35,217 nt of DNA from Blautia sp. OF03-15BH (GTDB taxonomy: Bacteria; Bacillota; Clostridia; Lachnospirales; Lachnospiraceae): contig NZ_QSCM01000026.1 in assembly GCF_003463065.1 (NCBI RefSeq), positions 1 to 35,217 of the forward strand. Direction: 5' to 3'. A program made the position numbers and the translations under genes. Positions 22,092 through 30,441 of this stretch are shown here, one piece after another. Every line of letters begins with the position of its first letter. Positions within the stretch are counted from its first letter, which is position 1. The notes below the pieces were generated by a model that was given only the letters and a program-made list of their open reading frames with translations, did no database searches and was not told the DNA's origin.

Positions 22092-23696
22092 TTATCTTGC
22101 GTTATAACGATCCAAAGCAGCCTGTTCTACTGCGATCAGATCTTCGATGTGCATATCTTTCAGATTCTGCTGGAAGGTCTCGAAGTTCTCCAACGGCTCT
22201 TTGCCCATAACAAATTTCAGCAGGCTTTCTTTTACATAGGTATCCACGTCTGCCTGATAGGAACTTCTGGTCTCAGCCTCTTCGGTATTGTAAAGGATGA
22301 AGTTGGAGAGGGTCTGAGAGGTTCCCTGCTCTTTCCACAGAGTCAGTGCATCCGGCTGGCAGCCTTTGTTGTATTTCTTAGTCAGGATGTAATCGAGATC
22401 GGTATCCTCATAAGCATGCCACTGCTGCGGAGCGGCGCCAAGAAGCTCGTCCTTGGAAGCATCCGCTGGCATTGCATTGATCACCGGAACACCGTCTTCC
22501 ATATGATAGCCGACACCCTCTTCACCATTGGCCAGTTCGCGGTCGATGTCTTCCAGATACAGAGCGTCCAGAAGGGCCACGCAGGCTTCTACATTTTTGC
22601 AGTCAGCAGTGATGTATTTATAGTCGCCAAGTCCTCTGCTGCTGGTACGAAGCGCTGCGAGCGTATCGCTTTCCTTCAGAGTCGGAGCCGGAGCCGGGAT
22701 CAGAGCCTTGCTCTCATCTTCACTCTCGGTGGTTACATAATAGGTGGTTCCATAGGTATAAAGATGAGTCATGGCAACGCCGACACGGTCGGAGGAAGTC
22801 AGAGACATGATGTCGTTCTCGGTCTGGGTCGTGAAATCCGGATTGATGTAACCGGCCTCATACCACTGATTCAAAAGTGCCAGGTAATCTTTGTAAGAAT
22901 CCTCATAAGGGCCAAAACCAACGGTTCCGTCGTCTTTGATATAGTAATCATCAGCCGCAACTCCATAAGCGGAAGAGAACATATTGGTGGTGAAAAGCGG
23001 GCCCAGGTCATTTCCGCCGGAACCATGGACAGCCAGGGGATATTCGACACCGTTTGCCTTCATTGCTTCAAAAAGAGCGGTCCACTCATCAATGGTGGTC
23101 GGTACCTCAAGACCGGTGGCTTCCAGATAATCTTTCCGGATCAAAGCGCCGGTGAAGGTCAGATCTGCTTCTTCACTTCCGCAGATTTTGGAGCCCAGAC
23201 GGATGATACGACCTTCATCATCGGTAACGGCTTTTTTCAGGAATTCATCGTCTTTGATCAGATTCCAGAAATTCGGCGTGTACTCTTCTCCAATGTAATC
23301 GGTATAGTCATAAAGCACACCGTCTGCATAAGCCATCTCAATGCCACCGGGATAGTATTGATCGATTCCACGGCTGAAGATCATATCCGGGAGGGTGGAA
23401 TCTGCCATCATAATGGTAAAGTTATCCTGCTCCTGTCCTACCGGCGGATGGATAAATTCAAATTTGCAATTGAATTTTTCTTCGATGTCCTTGATCACAT
23501 GGTAATCTTCCATATTACTGGTGGCCTGGGCATTATTACTGGTCATTGCAAACCAGATCGTGATGGTCTCGCCGCCGAGATCCGGATATCCCTGCTCATT
23601 TCTCGGACACGGATCTGCCAGAGCGGTTCCGGTCAGAGTTCCCATTGCCATGAGGGCTGCCAGCACGCTGGCGGTGACTTTCTTTCTTCCTACCAT
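22092..23696 (-). CDS. Extracellular oligosaccharide-binding protein of the LplBC-type importer
   Basis: A 534-residue large solute-binding protein, the size class seen with LplB/LplC permeases. A signal peptide covers about residues 1-27 (KVTASVLAALMAMGTLTGTALA). The cleavage region ALADPCP is not a proper lipobox, so it is predicted to be released by signal peptidase I rather than lipid-anchored. Mature-part features are TITIWFAMTSNN, EEKFNCKFEF, LPDMIFSRG, TTIDEWTALFEAMKANGV and TEEAETRSSY. The SD is AAAAAGGAGG. It is the first gene of the importer/glycosidase operon, behind the promoter at 23795-23824. The ligand is inferred from the enzymes downstream to be a host-type galactose/GalNAc-containing oligosaccharide. 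Confidence 0.9.
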   Translation of the reverse strand: MVGRKKVTASVLAALMAMGTLTGTALADPCPRNEQGYPDLGGETITIWFAMTSNNAQATSNMEDYHVIKDIEEKFNCKFEFIHPPVGQEQDNFTIMMADSTLPDMIFSRGIDQYYPGGIEMAYADGVLYDYTDYIGEEYTPNFWNLIKDDEFLKKAVTDDEGRIIRLGSKICGSEEADLTFTGALIRKDYLEATGLEVPTTIDEWTALFEAMKANGVEYPLAVHGSGGNDLGPLFTTNMFSSAYGVAADDYYIKDDGTVGFGPYEDSYKDYLALLNQWYEAGYINPDFTTQTENDIMSLTSSDRVGVAMTHLYTYGTTYYVTTESEDESKALIPAPAPTLKESDTLAALRTSSRGLGDYKYITADCKNVEACVALLDALYLEDIDRELANGEEGVGYHMEDGVPVINAMPADASKDELLGAAPQQWHAYEDTDLDYILTKKYNKGCQPDALTLWKEQGTSQTLSNFILYNTEEAETRSSYQADVDTYVKESLLKFVMGKEPLENFETFQQNLKDMHIEDLIAVEQAALDRYNAR

Positions 23697-23794
23697 ATTT
23701 ACTTCCTCCTTTTTCTTTTCGGCTCCCGGGCTTTGGGGGACTCCCCTGCATCCGTTTCCTTTCTTCTGAGCCGTTCCTTTTTGTTGGTGAAATC

Positions 23795-23824
23795 ACTATA
23801 ACATTCCGGCTATCCCTTCGTAAA
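23795..23824 (-). promoter_or_regulatory. Candidate promoter of importer/glycosidase operon (TTTACG-18-TATAGT)
   Basis: On the minus strand the -10 TATAGT (23795-23800) matches consensus at 5 of 6 positions. The -35 TTTACG (23819-23824) matches at 4 of 6, with 18-bp spacing. A weak -35 is consistent with dependence on an AraC-type activator. Confidence 0.45.
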
Positions 23825-24022
23825 TAAACACATTTTTCCTAGTTTTATCACTTTTTAAACACTGTTTTTTGGTCATTTTGTTGTTTTTTCCAGATTTTTA
23901 TCTTCATTTCTTTCCGTGTACTTCCATTTTCTTCACTGTTTTCCTTTATTTCGAACAATCGTTTTTGTGTATTTTGCACAGTTTCCTGTTTTTTTCATCC
24001 CAGAATAAACCATTTTTAACAG

Positions 24023-24067
24023 AAAAAAAGAGGCATATCAGAAATTGATCATTCTTTTTTGCCTCTT
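24023..24067 (-). terminator. Terminator after the AraC-type regulator
   Basis: GCCTCTT (24061-24067) pairs with AAGAGGC (24028-24034). On the minus strand the stem is followed by a run of seven T. The loop is large (26 nt) and holds a further AT-rich pairing. Confidence 0.5.
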
Positions 24068-24175
24068 CTTTTTCCTGATATCCTCTTTTGGGAAGTTTTT
24101 TTCTCTTCTGCAGCTGTTTTTCAGACTCCTTTGTGCAAAAATGCCCATCCCTCTGAAAAATCGTTTTGTATACTT

Positions 24176-26116
24176 TTACAGCTTTTCTTTGGTCTCCAGC
24201 GCTTCCCGGTACTGCCCCGGAGTCACACCTTCGTATTTTTTGAATACTCGGATAAAGGTGGTAATGTTGCAGAAACCGCTTCTGGCTGCCACATCCCGGA
24301 TCTTGATCTCCGGTGCATTTTTCAAAAGATCCTTCGCCAGGTTCACCCGGCTCTGATGAATGTATTCCAGGACACCGTTTCCCATCTGATGCTTGAAGTA
24401 TCGGGAAAGGTGAGAGGGGGAAACGCCCATCTGCTCCGCAATGCCATTCACGGAAAGGTTCTCGTCGGAAAGATTCTTCCGGATAAACTCCAGGATCCGC
24501 TCCAAGGAACAGTTTTCATTTTCTTCCGTTTTATCCTGAATCTCTTTGTGTACAAATTTTTCTCTGACCTCTTCGTAACCTTTATGAACCGCTTCCAGAT
24601 CTTCTCCGCTCTCGCTGAGATAACAGTTACAGAAAATCTTCTCTTCGTCTGCCAGAAGAGTTTTCATCCGGTCCCGCTCGGCGGAAAGCTGCTGCCGGAA
24701 GGCTTCCTTTGTCTCCCCGTCTCCATTCAGGACGCAGAAGAAGCCATCTCTCCCCTCCAATACATAGAAACGGGAAAGCTCCGGAAAACACTCCTGAATA
24801 TATTCCTTGAGAATCTCCCGTTTATCTGCCTCCGCGACACCTTCTTCCAGCACTTCCTCCACACTTTCCGTCTCCTCAAACACGCACATCAGGACGGCAT
24901 AGCGGTTTCCGGTAAAATCCAGCTGGCTTTTCAGAGACTCCTCCTCTGTCAGCTTCCCCTGAAAGAGCAACTGCCCCAGATAAAGCTCCCGCATATCCGC
25001 TTCATACTGCCGGATCTTTTCATTCATTTCCTGCCGGGTCCGGATGGTCTTTTTCACATAGATCTCCAGATCTCCCAGATCATCCATCACCTGACTCTGT
25101 TCCAGATCTTTATCGGCATCCCTGACGCTGTTGAGCAGATACTGGATCGGCAGATAGTTTCTTCTAGCCACCAGAAAGCACAAAAAGATAAGAAAAATCG
25201 CTCCCACCACAGAAACCGTCACTCCAAAAAACTTAGCGAAAGCGGTCGCCGAATAGCTGGCTCCTTTCAAAACGGCATACACCAGGACCAGTCCGGTTTT
25301 GGCTGAACGGGAGAAGTTCAGTTTATAATTTTTCTCCCCGATATGCAGGTCGGAAAGATTCTTTTCCCGGCAGTTCTGAAGCTGAATGGCCAGTTCATCG
25401 CCCTGGCCGGAAAGTGTTCCGGTTACCAGTCCATTATCGGAAAGGACAAAGGCTTCTTCCCCTCCCCGAAGGCTTAAACCTTTCAGAAGATCCTCCAGAT
25501 ATGCTTCACTTAAGACCACCACTGCCCGGGCCATGTTGAGACTGTCGGTATTGGTCAGCTGCGTGGTGATGATACTTTTCTGTTTTCCATCCGCTCCGGC
25601 AATGGTCTGAAACTGTCCCATGACTCCGTTATTCAGCGCGTCCAGCCATTCATCGTAACTGTCCGCATATTTATCTGCCTGGAAAACTCTGCTTTCTTTA
25701 CCGCCGCTGTCACTGGAGATTACATATTCATAAGCCGGAAAATAGAGATAGATCTCTTCTATATTATTGTAACCGGAAATGATAGAACGAAGCCGGTCAA
25801 ACACTTCCCACTCGCTGTAGTAATCCCGCTCTGACTTCCGCACATAGGAAAGCAGTGTCTCATCCGATTTCAGTTTTTGGGAAATCATATAAGCCTGCTG
25901 GAAATCCTGGTCAACCTGATTTAAAACCCTGCTCACCGTCCGGCTTTCAAAATCCCCGGATAACCGGTCCATCATCAGAAGAGACGCCACCTCTGCAACA
26001 ACGATTAGGATGATGGACACAGGCAGAATGGTCAGGATCGACCGGAAGCTAGAACGGAAGGTCTTGGATTCCATGCAAAGCCGCTGTTCCGTTTTTCCTG
26101 TTTTTGTTCTGTTCAT
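24176..26116 (-). CDS. Membrane-anchored AraC-family regulator with extracellular sensor domain
   Basis: About 646 residues. A first membrane helix (about 26-48, ILPVSIILIVVAEVASLLM) is followed by an extracellular, Cache-like sensor (about 50-285), then a second helix (about 293-318, VTVSVVGAIFLIFLCFLV). A cytoplasmic linker with coiled-coil character leads to a C-terminal AraC DNA-binding domain (about 540-646) with NLSVNGIAEQMGVSPSHLSR and EIKIRDVAARSGFCNITTFI. This is a one-component system: no kinase or receiver domain is present. The ATG at 26114-26116 is preferred because GGGAG lies 4-5 nt upstream; a TTG-started frame begins 12 codons earlier. It sits directly upstream of the LplBC-type importer operon and probably activates it when extracellular glycan or its binding protein is sensed. 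Confidence 0.85.
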   Translation of the reverse strand: MNRTKTGKTEQRLCMESKTFRSSFRSILTILPVSIILIVVAEVASLLMMDRLSGDFESRTVSRVLNQVDQDFQQAYMISQKLKSDETLLSYVRKSERDYYSEWEVFDRLRSIISGYNNIEEIYLYFPAYEYVISSDSGGKESRVFQADKYADSYDEWLDALNNGVMGQFQTIAGADGKQKSIITTQLTNTDSLNMARAVVVLSEAYLEDLLKGLSLRGGEEAFVLSDNGLVTGTLSGQGDELAIQLQNCREKNLSDLHIGEKNYKLNFSRSAKTGLVLVYAVLKGASYSATAFAKFFGVTVSVVGAIFLIFLCFLVARRNYLPIQYLLNSVRDADKDLEQSQVMDDLGDLEIYVKKTIRTRQEMNEKIRQYEADMRELYLGQLLFQGKLTEEESLKSQLDFTGNRYAVLMCVFEETESVEEVLEEGVAEADKREILKEYIQECFPELSRFYVLEGRDGFFCVLNGDGETKEAFRQQLSAERDRMKTLLADEEKIFCNCYLSESGEDLEAVHKGYEEVREKFVHKEIQDKTEENENCSLERILEFIRKNLSDENLSVNGIAEQMGVSPSHLSRYFKHQMGNGVLEYIHQSRVNLAKDLLKNAPEIKIRDVAARSGFCNITTFIRVFKKYEGVTPGQYREALETKEKL

Positions 26117-26153
26117 TATTCTCCCTCCCCCATTTATAATTTTCAAAACCAAA

Positions 26154-26253
26154 TAACCATTCAGAACATCAAAAAATCTGTACTCCTGAATAGTTCCATC
26201 TTATGATATACGGATTGTTTCGCATTTCATGCTCCCGCAATCCTGAACAGTAC
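26154..26253. repeat. 100-bp element with TAACYRTTCAG-like ends
   Basis: TAACCATTCAG (26154-26164) and CTGAACAGTAC (26243-26253) are imperfect inverted ends related to those of the 298-442 element. An extra copy (CTGAATAGTT) is at 26186-26195. Near the right end GGATTG/CAATCC encloses a GCAT-rich stem. It occupies the gap between the HPt gene and the AraC-type regulator, where the regulator's promoter should be. Confidence 0.4.
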
Positions 26254-26287
26254 TTTCTGCTGCGGTGTCTCTTTTTCAAGCCTGTTC

Positions 26288-26638
26288 TTATTCCACCTGA
26301 TCAATGAGGCGGATCATTTCTTCATAGTCCGCTTTGATCTTGGAAAAAGCTTCCTGAATTCCTTCGGTTCCGCCGTGGCGGGTAATCTCCACGAGAACCT
26401 GTGTGTGTTCAAACAGGGGTTTCAATCCCAGGTTGGCAGCCACCCCTTTTAAAGTATGAGCCTGACGGAAGATCATCTCCGCCTCTCCTTCCGCCATTGC
26501 CTCCTCCAGTGCCGCATAGGTCTTATCTGTACTGAATTTTTTCAGGAATTTCAAGACCAGCGCCTCACTGCCTGCCAGACGCTCCAGCACTTCTTCATAG
26601 TTTTGTCCGATGGTTTCATAAAATTCTTTTGCAGTCAT
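26288..26638 (-). CDS. HPt (histidine phosphotransfer) protein
   Basis: A 116-residue four-helix phosphotransfer protein. His61 in the signature FRQAHTLKGVAANLGL is the phosphorylated residue. HPt proteins relay phosphate between a hybrid histidine kinase and a receiver domain. Its ATG overlaps the stop of the large REC-GGDEF-EAL gene by four bases (ATGA), so the two are co-translated, and the receiver of that protein is the obvious partner. No histidine kinase is encoded in the window, so the phosphate source must lie elsewhere. Confidence 0.88.
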   Translation of the reverse strand: MTAKEFYETIGQNYEEVLERLAGSEALVLKFLKKFSTDKTYAALEEAMAEGEAEMIFRQAHTLKGVAANLGLKPLFEHTQVLVEITRHGGTEGIQEAFSKIKADYEEMIRLIDQVE

Positions 26639-29600
26639 TTTTCTTTCCTTTCCTGTGGCTCATTGCCTGATCCGTAGCTTTTCTGATACTTTCCGTTCTC
26701 TTTCATGGAGCAGACGGAGCTCCTGCCGGCGGCTGTTTTCCCGGATGCCACATCCGTTACATCTACCCGGGCCATTCCGACCCGCTCCAGTTCCTTTGAG
26801 ATATAGAAAAGCTGGTACTTTTTTATCCGGTGGATCCCCTTTTCATCCGTCAGCTCTAGAAGGAAGCTGTAGCTATCCTGATCTTCCAGCTGCCGGCGGA
26901 TATAATCTGTCTGAAGATTCTTAAGATACCACGCCCTGTTCTCTTCGTCCATGAAACGTTCTGCAATCTTCCCGATCTCATCTATGAAAATGCCTTCTTT
27001 CAATACATTCTCCCGGCATTTCTCCTTGACCTCCACCAAATGGTGTTTTCCGGTCTTCAGATCGATATCACAGATCAGATCATATTCCATCGCTGTCACC
27101 TTGCGGAGCAAAAGATCTTCCATCTTCTGTTCGGTCAAATTCAGCGTATAGATGAAACAGATCACATCACCGTTCTCCGGATTCAGACACAGACGGAAAT
27201 CCGTGCTCCCGTAAAAAATCGTACCGTTTTCTCTTCTTCTATGAAATTCAAAATGATACTCTTCTTTTCCATTATAAAAATTCTGAAGAACTTTATCCCG
27301 CTGCATAGTCTCGCGCATAGAAATGCCCTCTTCCGGATCCACCGCAGAAGCTGCAAGCCGTTCTATCATGTCCTCAAAGCTTTCACCGAGCTGCGTTGCC
27401 ACCAGATCAGAAGTCATCACACAGCTTTCCATCCGGTTAGTGGTGAGATTGACCCATCCCTGCATACCGCCCTCTGAGAAGTTCAGGCGGGTAAAATAGC
27501 CCAGTTCCTTTTCATAGAGTTCCTTTTCCCTCTGTTCCCGCTTCTTATCCTCGGTAGCATCCAGGCAGACTGCCATCCGCCCTTCTCTGCCGTCCTCCGT
27601 CTCAATGCTGCAGCCCGTATCATGGACCCAGATATAGGTACCGTCCTTTTTCTTCATCCGGTAATCGACCGAATACCGGTTCTGTTTATCCAGTTCTTCG
27701 TTCACCTGCCGGCTGACCCGCTCCCGGTCCTCCGGATGAACTCCGTTTTCCATGCAGCCATTTACATCCTTGAGAAATTCATCCCGGTCTTCGTAGCCCA
27801 GATAGCTGATCAGACTCTGATTGATAAAATAAATAGGAAAACCTTTCTCCCGATAACCGCCGATCATGCCGCCAGGAAGTGTGGTGTTCAGAAATTCCTG
27901 CTGCTCCTTGAAACGTTTTTCCCTTGCCACGTTATTCAGATATCCTTCATCTGCCCGTTCCCGCCGGAGCATCTTCTCTACCCGGAGCCGGAAACTCTCA
28001 CCAAGTCTGGTATCAGGAACATACTCGTCCGCTCCAAGCTCCAGGGCCTCTTTTTCTGTCTCCTCGTCCTCATCTCCTATGACAAGAACCGGTGTTTTCC
28101 AGACCTTTTTCTCCCGCTGGATGAGCTTCCACGCGGAATGTTCATCCCTGCGGACCGCCTTCATGCCGACCAGAAAAGCGGCAATCCGGTTTCCAAAGCT
28201 TTCAATGTTCCGCAGGACTTCTGTTTCATTGACAGCTGTGACCAATTCATAGCTGCCTTCAAAAAGTCTGCTCAGACGTTCCCTCTTTTCTATCCGTTCA
28301 TCCGCCAGAAGAAGGATTCCCTTTTTCTCCTTCTGCTCACCGGCAAGCCGGAAATTCCGCTCCCTGTTCTCCTTTTTTAAGAACTGTTCCCGAAGCAGCT
28401 TTTCAAAATCGGCGGGATCCAGCGGCCTGGAAAGATAATATCCCTGAATGTAATCACAGCCCAGATCCTTCAGATGTTCCAGCTGTTCCTTTGTCTCCAC
28501 ACCTTCCGCCACCACGCTCAGGTCCAGCCAGTGTGCCAGACCGATGATATAGCGGAGTGTTCTGCGGCTCTCCGGCATTTCCATTTCAGTACGGATAAAC
28601 TGCATATCCAGCTTCAGGATATCCATGGGCATCCGGTTCAGCATGTTCAGAGAGGAATAACCGCTTCCGAAATCATCCATCTCGACGACAAAGCCATTTT
28701 CCCTCAGCTTCGTCACCGTCTGGATCAGCTCGTCCGGATTTTCCGTATAGACCGACTCCGTGATCTCCAGATGAAGCCTCTTTGGTGTGATCCCGTAGCG
28801 GTTTACCAGTTCCAGCAGGGTATCTGCCAGATTTACGTTGTAGATATCCGCCCTGGAAACATTGATGGAAACATTGACCGGCTCCAGCCCTTCCCGGTCC
28901 CACTGCCGCATCAGCCGGCAGACTTGTTCCCATACGTACTGATCCAGCCTGGTAATGAAACCGTTTTTTTCAAAGAGAGGGATAAACACTGCCGGAGACT
29001 GCATGCCAAGTTCCGGGTGGAACCAGCGGACCAGCGCCTCTGCATCGGAAAGCAGACCTCCAAAAGCTTTGTATTTCGGCTGAAGCTTTACCTGGAACTG
29101 TCCTTTCTCCAGTGCCTCTTCCATGCAGTCCAGGATCGCCTGCTCCTGAAGCATTTCATCCCGAAGTTTGTCATCATAAAAGGCAAAATACCGTCCATAC
29201 TGTCCTTTGATGCTTCTGGCTCCCTGCAGCGCACGGTCACACATCTGCTCCACGGAGATCTGTCTGTCGTCAGTCACATAAATGCCCCATTTGATCACAA
29301 TGTTGCTGATGCCGCATTTTTCTCTGACCTCTGCAGTGAGCTTCTCAAAAAACTCATTTGTATAGCTTTCCTGATGTTCCTGCATGCAGACAAACTGGTC
29401 TGCATAAAAACGACTGCAGATCCCATGCCGTTCCTTCGCATGAGCGTCGCAGATCTCCGCTATGATCCGAAGCACCCGGTTCCCGGTCTGCATACCGAAG
29501 GAATCGTTGAGCAGCTTGAAATTCTCTGCATCTGAGCAGATGATATCATAGATCCTGTCCGGGTTTTCCTGAAGGATCTTTTCGGCCTTCTGACAGAAAT

Positions 29601-30042
29601 ATTCCTTGCTGTAAAGGCCTGTCGTCCGGTCCTTCCGGAACAGATGGATCATCGCTGCATTTTCCCGCAGATGGATCATGCTGGCCACACGACACAAGAT
29701 CACCTGTGCCTTATACGGCTTGCTCACAAAATCCGTCGCTCCGTGCTCCAGTGCCTCAAGCTCGTCATTTTCTCCTTCGCTCTGCGTCGTGACGATCACC
29801 GGAATGGCTGCCAGTTCCGGGTTATTTTTCACCACATCCAGAAATTCGTATCCGTCCATCACCGGCATCCGGATATCCAGAAGGATCAGAGAGATTTTTT
29901 CTTTCTCTTTTTCCAGGATCTCAAGACCGGCTTTTCCATTTTCCGCTTCCAGCGTATCGTACTCGGAAGATAAGATCTCCGCCAGAAGCGCCCGGTTCCA
30001 TTCGTTGTCTTCAATAATCAAAATCTTTCTACGCAAATTCAT
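26635..30042 (-). CDS. Multidomain REC / degenerate GGDEF / EAL / pseudo-receiver / PAS signalling protein
   Basis: 1135 residues. An intact receiver (1-125) has Glu11-Asp12, phospho-acceptor Asp56 (LLDIRMPVMDG), Thr85 and Lys108. A GGDEF-like domain (about 135-295) carries YADQF at 213-217 in place of GGDEF, so it is probably not a cyclase. The EAL domain (about 300-550) looks active: EAL at 335-337, HLEITES, MDDFGSGYSSL, VVAEGVET. A second receiver-like domain (about 570-700) lacks the acceptor Asp (AAFLVGMKA) and the usual Lys. A PAS domain (about 730-860, FPIYFINQSLISYLGYE ... YIWVHDTGCSIE) and at least one further PAS-like region follow. Likely a phosphorylation-controlled c-di-GMP phosphodiesterase, overlapping the HPt gene. 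No membrane segment is seen. Confidence 0.88.
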   Translation of the reverse strand: MNLRRKILIIEDNEWNRALLAEILSSEYDTLEAENGKAGLEILEKEKEKISLILLDIRMPVMDGYEFLDVVKNNPELAAIPVIVTTQSEGENDELEALEHGATDFVSKPYKAQVILCRVASMIHLRENAAMIHLFRKDRTTGLYSKEYFCQKAEKILQENPDRIYDIICSDAENFKLLNDSFGMQTGNRVLRIIAEICDAHAKERHGICSRFYADQFVCMQEHQESYTNEFFEKLTAEVREKCGISNIVIKWGIYVTDDRQISVEQMCDRALQGARSIKGQYGRYFAFYDDKLRDEMLQEQAILDCMEEALEKGQFQVKLQPKYKAFGGLLSDAEALVRWFHPELGMQSPAVFIPLFEKNGFITRLDQYVWEQVCRLMRQWDREGLEPVNVSINVSRADIYNVNLADTLLELVNRYGITPKRLHLEITESVYTENPDELIQTVTKLRENGFVVEMDDFGSGYSSLNMLNRMPMDILKLDMQFIRTEMEMPESRRTLRYIIGLAHWLDLSVVAEGVETKEQLEHLKDLGCDYIQGYYLSRPLDPADFEKLLREQFLKKENRERNFRLAGEQKEKKGILLLADERIEKRERLSRLFEGSYELVTAVNETEVLRNIESFGNRIAAFLVGMKAVRRDEHSAWKLIQREKKVWKTPVLVIGDEDEETEKEALELGADEYVPDTRLGESFRLRVEKMLRRERADEGYLNNVAREKRFKEQQEFLNTTLPGGMIGGYREKGFPIYFINQSLISYLGYEDRDEFLKDVNGCMENGVHPEDRERVSRQVNEELDKQNRYSVDYRMKKKDGTYIWVHDTGCSIETEDGREGRMAVCLDATEDKKREQREKELYEKELGYFTRLNFSEGGMQGWVNLTTNRMESCVMTSDLVATQLGESFEDMIERLAASAVDPEEGISMRETMQRDKVLQNFYNGKEEYHFEFHRRRENGTIFYGSTDFRLCLNPENGDVICFIYTLNLTEQKMEDLLLRKVTAMEYDLICDIDLKTGKHHLVEVKEKCRENVLKEGIFIDEIGKIAERFMDEENRAWYLKNLQTDYIRRQLEDQDSYSFLLELTDEKGIHRIKKYQLFYISKELERVGMARVDVTDVASGKTAAGRSSVCSMKENGKYQKSYGSGNEPQERKEK

Positions 30043-30153
30043 CTTCTCTTTCCCTTATCTGTTTTTACTGCTGCCCTCCTCCGCTCCATACCTGACACGG
30101 GTTTTGGCCTGCAGATCACTCCTCTGCCAGACAGCCAGCAGGATTAACACTTT

Positions 30154-30182
30154 ATTTTATCATATTTCATGCTTTCCGTCAT
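30154..30182 (-). promoter_or_regulatory. Candidate promoter of the REC-GGDEF-EAL/HPt operon
   Basis: On the minus strand ATGACG (30177-30182) and TAAAAT (30154-30159) are spaced by 17 bp (4/6 and 5/6 matches). An alternative -10 TATGAT overlaps the spacer. Confidence 0.45.
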
Positions 30183-30286
30183 CGAAAAAAGCAAAAAAAT
30201 GTCTGTTTTTAGAACTTTTTTCCTTCTTTATGAACATTTCGATCAACATACGTTTAAATAAATGAACAAAGAATTCAAAATAATGA

Positions 30287-30315
30287 ATGACTTTTTAACA
30301 TGTTTGTGATATGAT
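30287..30315 (+). promoter_or_regulatory. Candidate promoter of the fucosidase gene
   Basis: ATGACT (30287-30292) and TATGAT (30310-30315) are spaced by exactly 17 bp, matching consensus at 4/6 and 5/6 positions. Transcription would start near 30322, just before the first leader hairpin. Confidence 0.5.
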
Positions 30316-30327
30316 GCAGATAAACCG

Positions 30328-30411
30328 CCTTCCGCTTTTCTGCCGGAAGGTTCTATCTCCCAACGCTGCCTGCAAAGGCATTTAACCGCATCCAAAACCG
30401 CTGCAGGCAGC
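30328..30411 (+). promoter_or_regulatory. Structured 5' leader of the fucosidase gene (two hairpins)
   Basis: CCTTCCG/CGGAAGG (30328-30334 / 30344-30350) and GCTGCCTGC/GCAGGCAGC (30365-30373 / 30403-30411) form two perfect stems. They lie between the promoter and the AAAGGAGG ribosome binding site. No T-run follows, so mRNA stabilisation or a protein-binding site is more likely than termination. Confidence 0.45.
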
Positions 30412-30441
30412 TCCCACAATTCTACAAAGGAGGATTTCAAA

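Larger units (their letters stand above)
23697..24175. other. 480-bp intergenic region upstream of the importer operon
   Basis: No gene is seen. On the minus strand, from right to left, it holds the terminator of the AraC-type regulator (24023-24067), an AT-rich stretch (23820-24020) likely to carry the operator, the promoter at 23795-23824, and a leader of about 95 nt. The leader contains GGGG-AGT-CCCC inside a CGGCTC/GAGCCG stem just before the binding-protein ribosome binding site. Confidence 0.6.
30043..30441. other. 399-bp divergent promoter region (c-di-GMP protein / fucosidase)
   Basis: No gene is seen. It contains a leftward promoter (30154-30182) with a leader of about 110 nt, a rightward promoter (30287-30315), and a structured rightward leader (stems 30328-30350 and 30365-30411). 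No known riboswitch consensus was recognised in either leader. Confidence 0.6.

Noticed and set aside
22056..23801. A 581-codon open frame antisense to the large binding protein
   Set aside because: Same explanation: no start signal or domain, and the binding protein on the other strand has a signal peptide and a strong SD.
30043..30150. Possible c-di-GMP (GEMM) riboswitch in the leader of the EAL gene
   Set aside because: The leader has local stems but none of the conserved GEMM core sequences could be matched.
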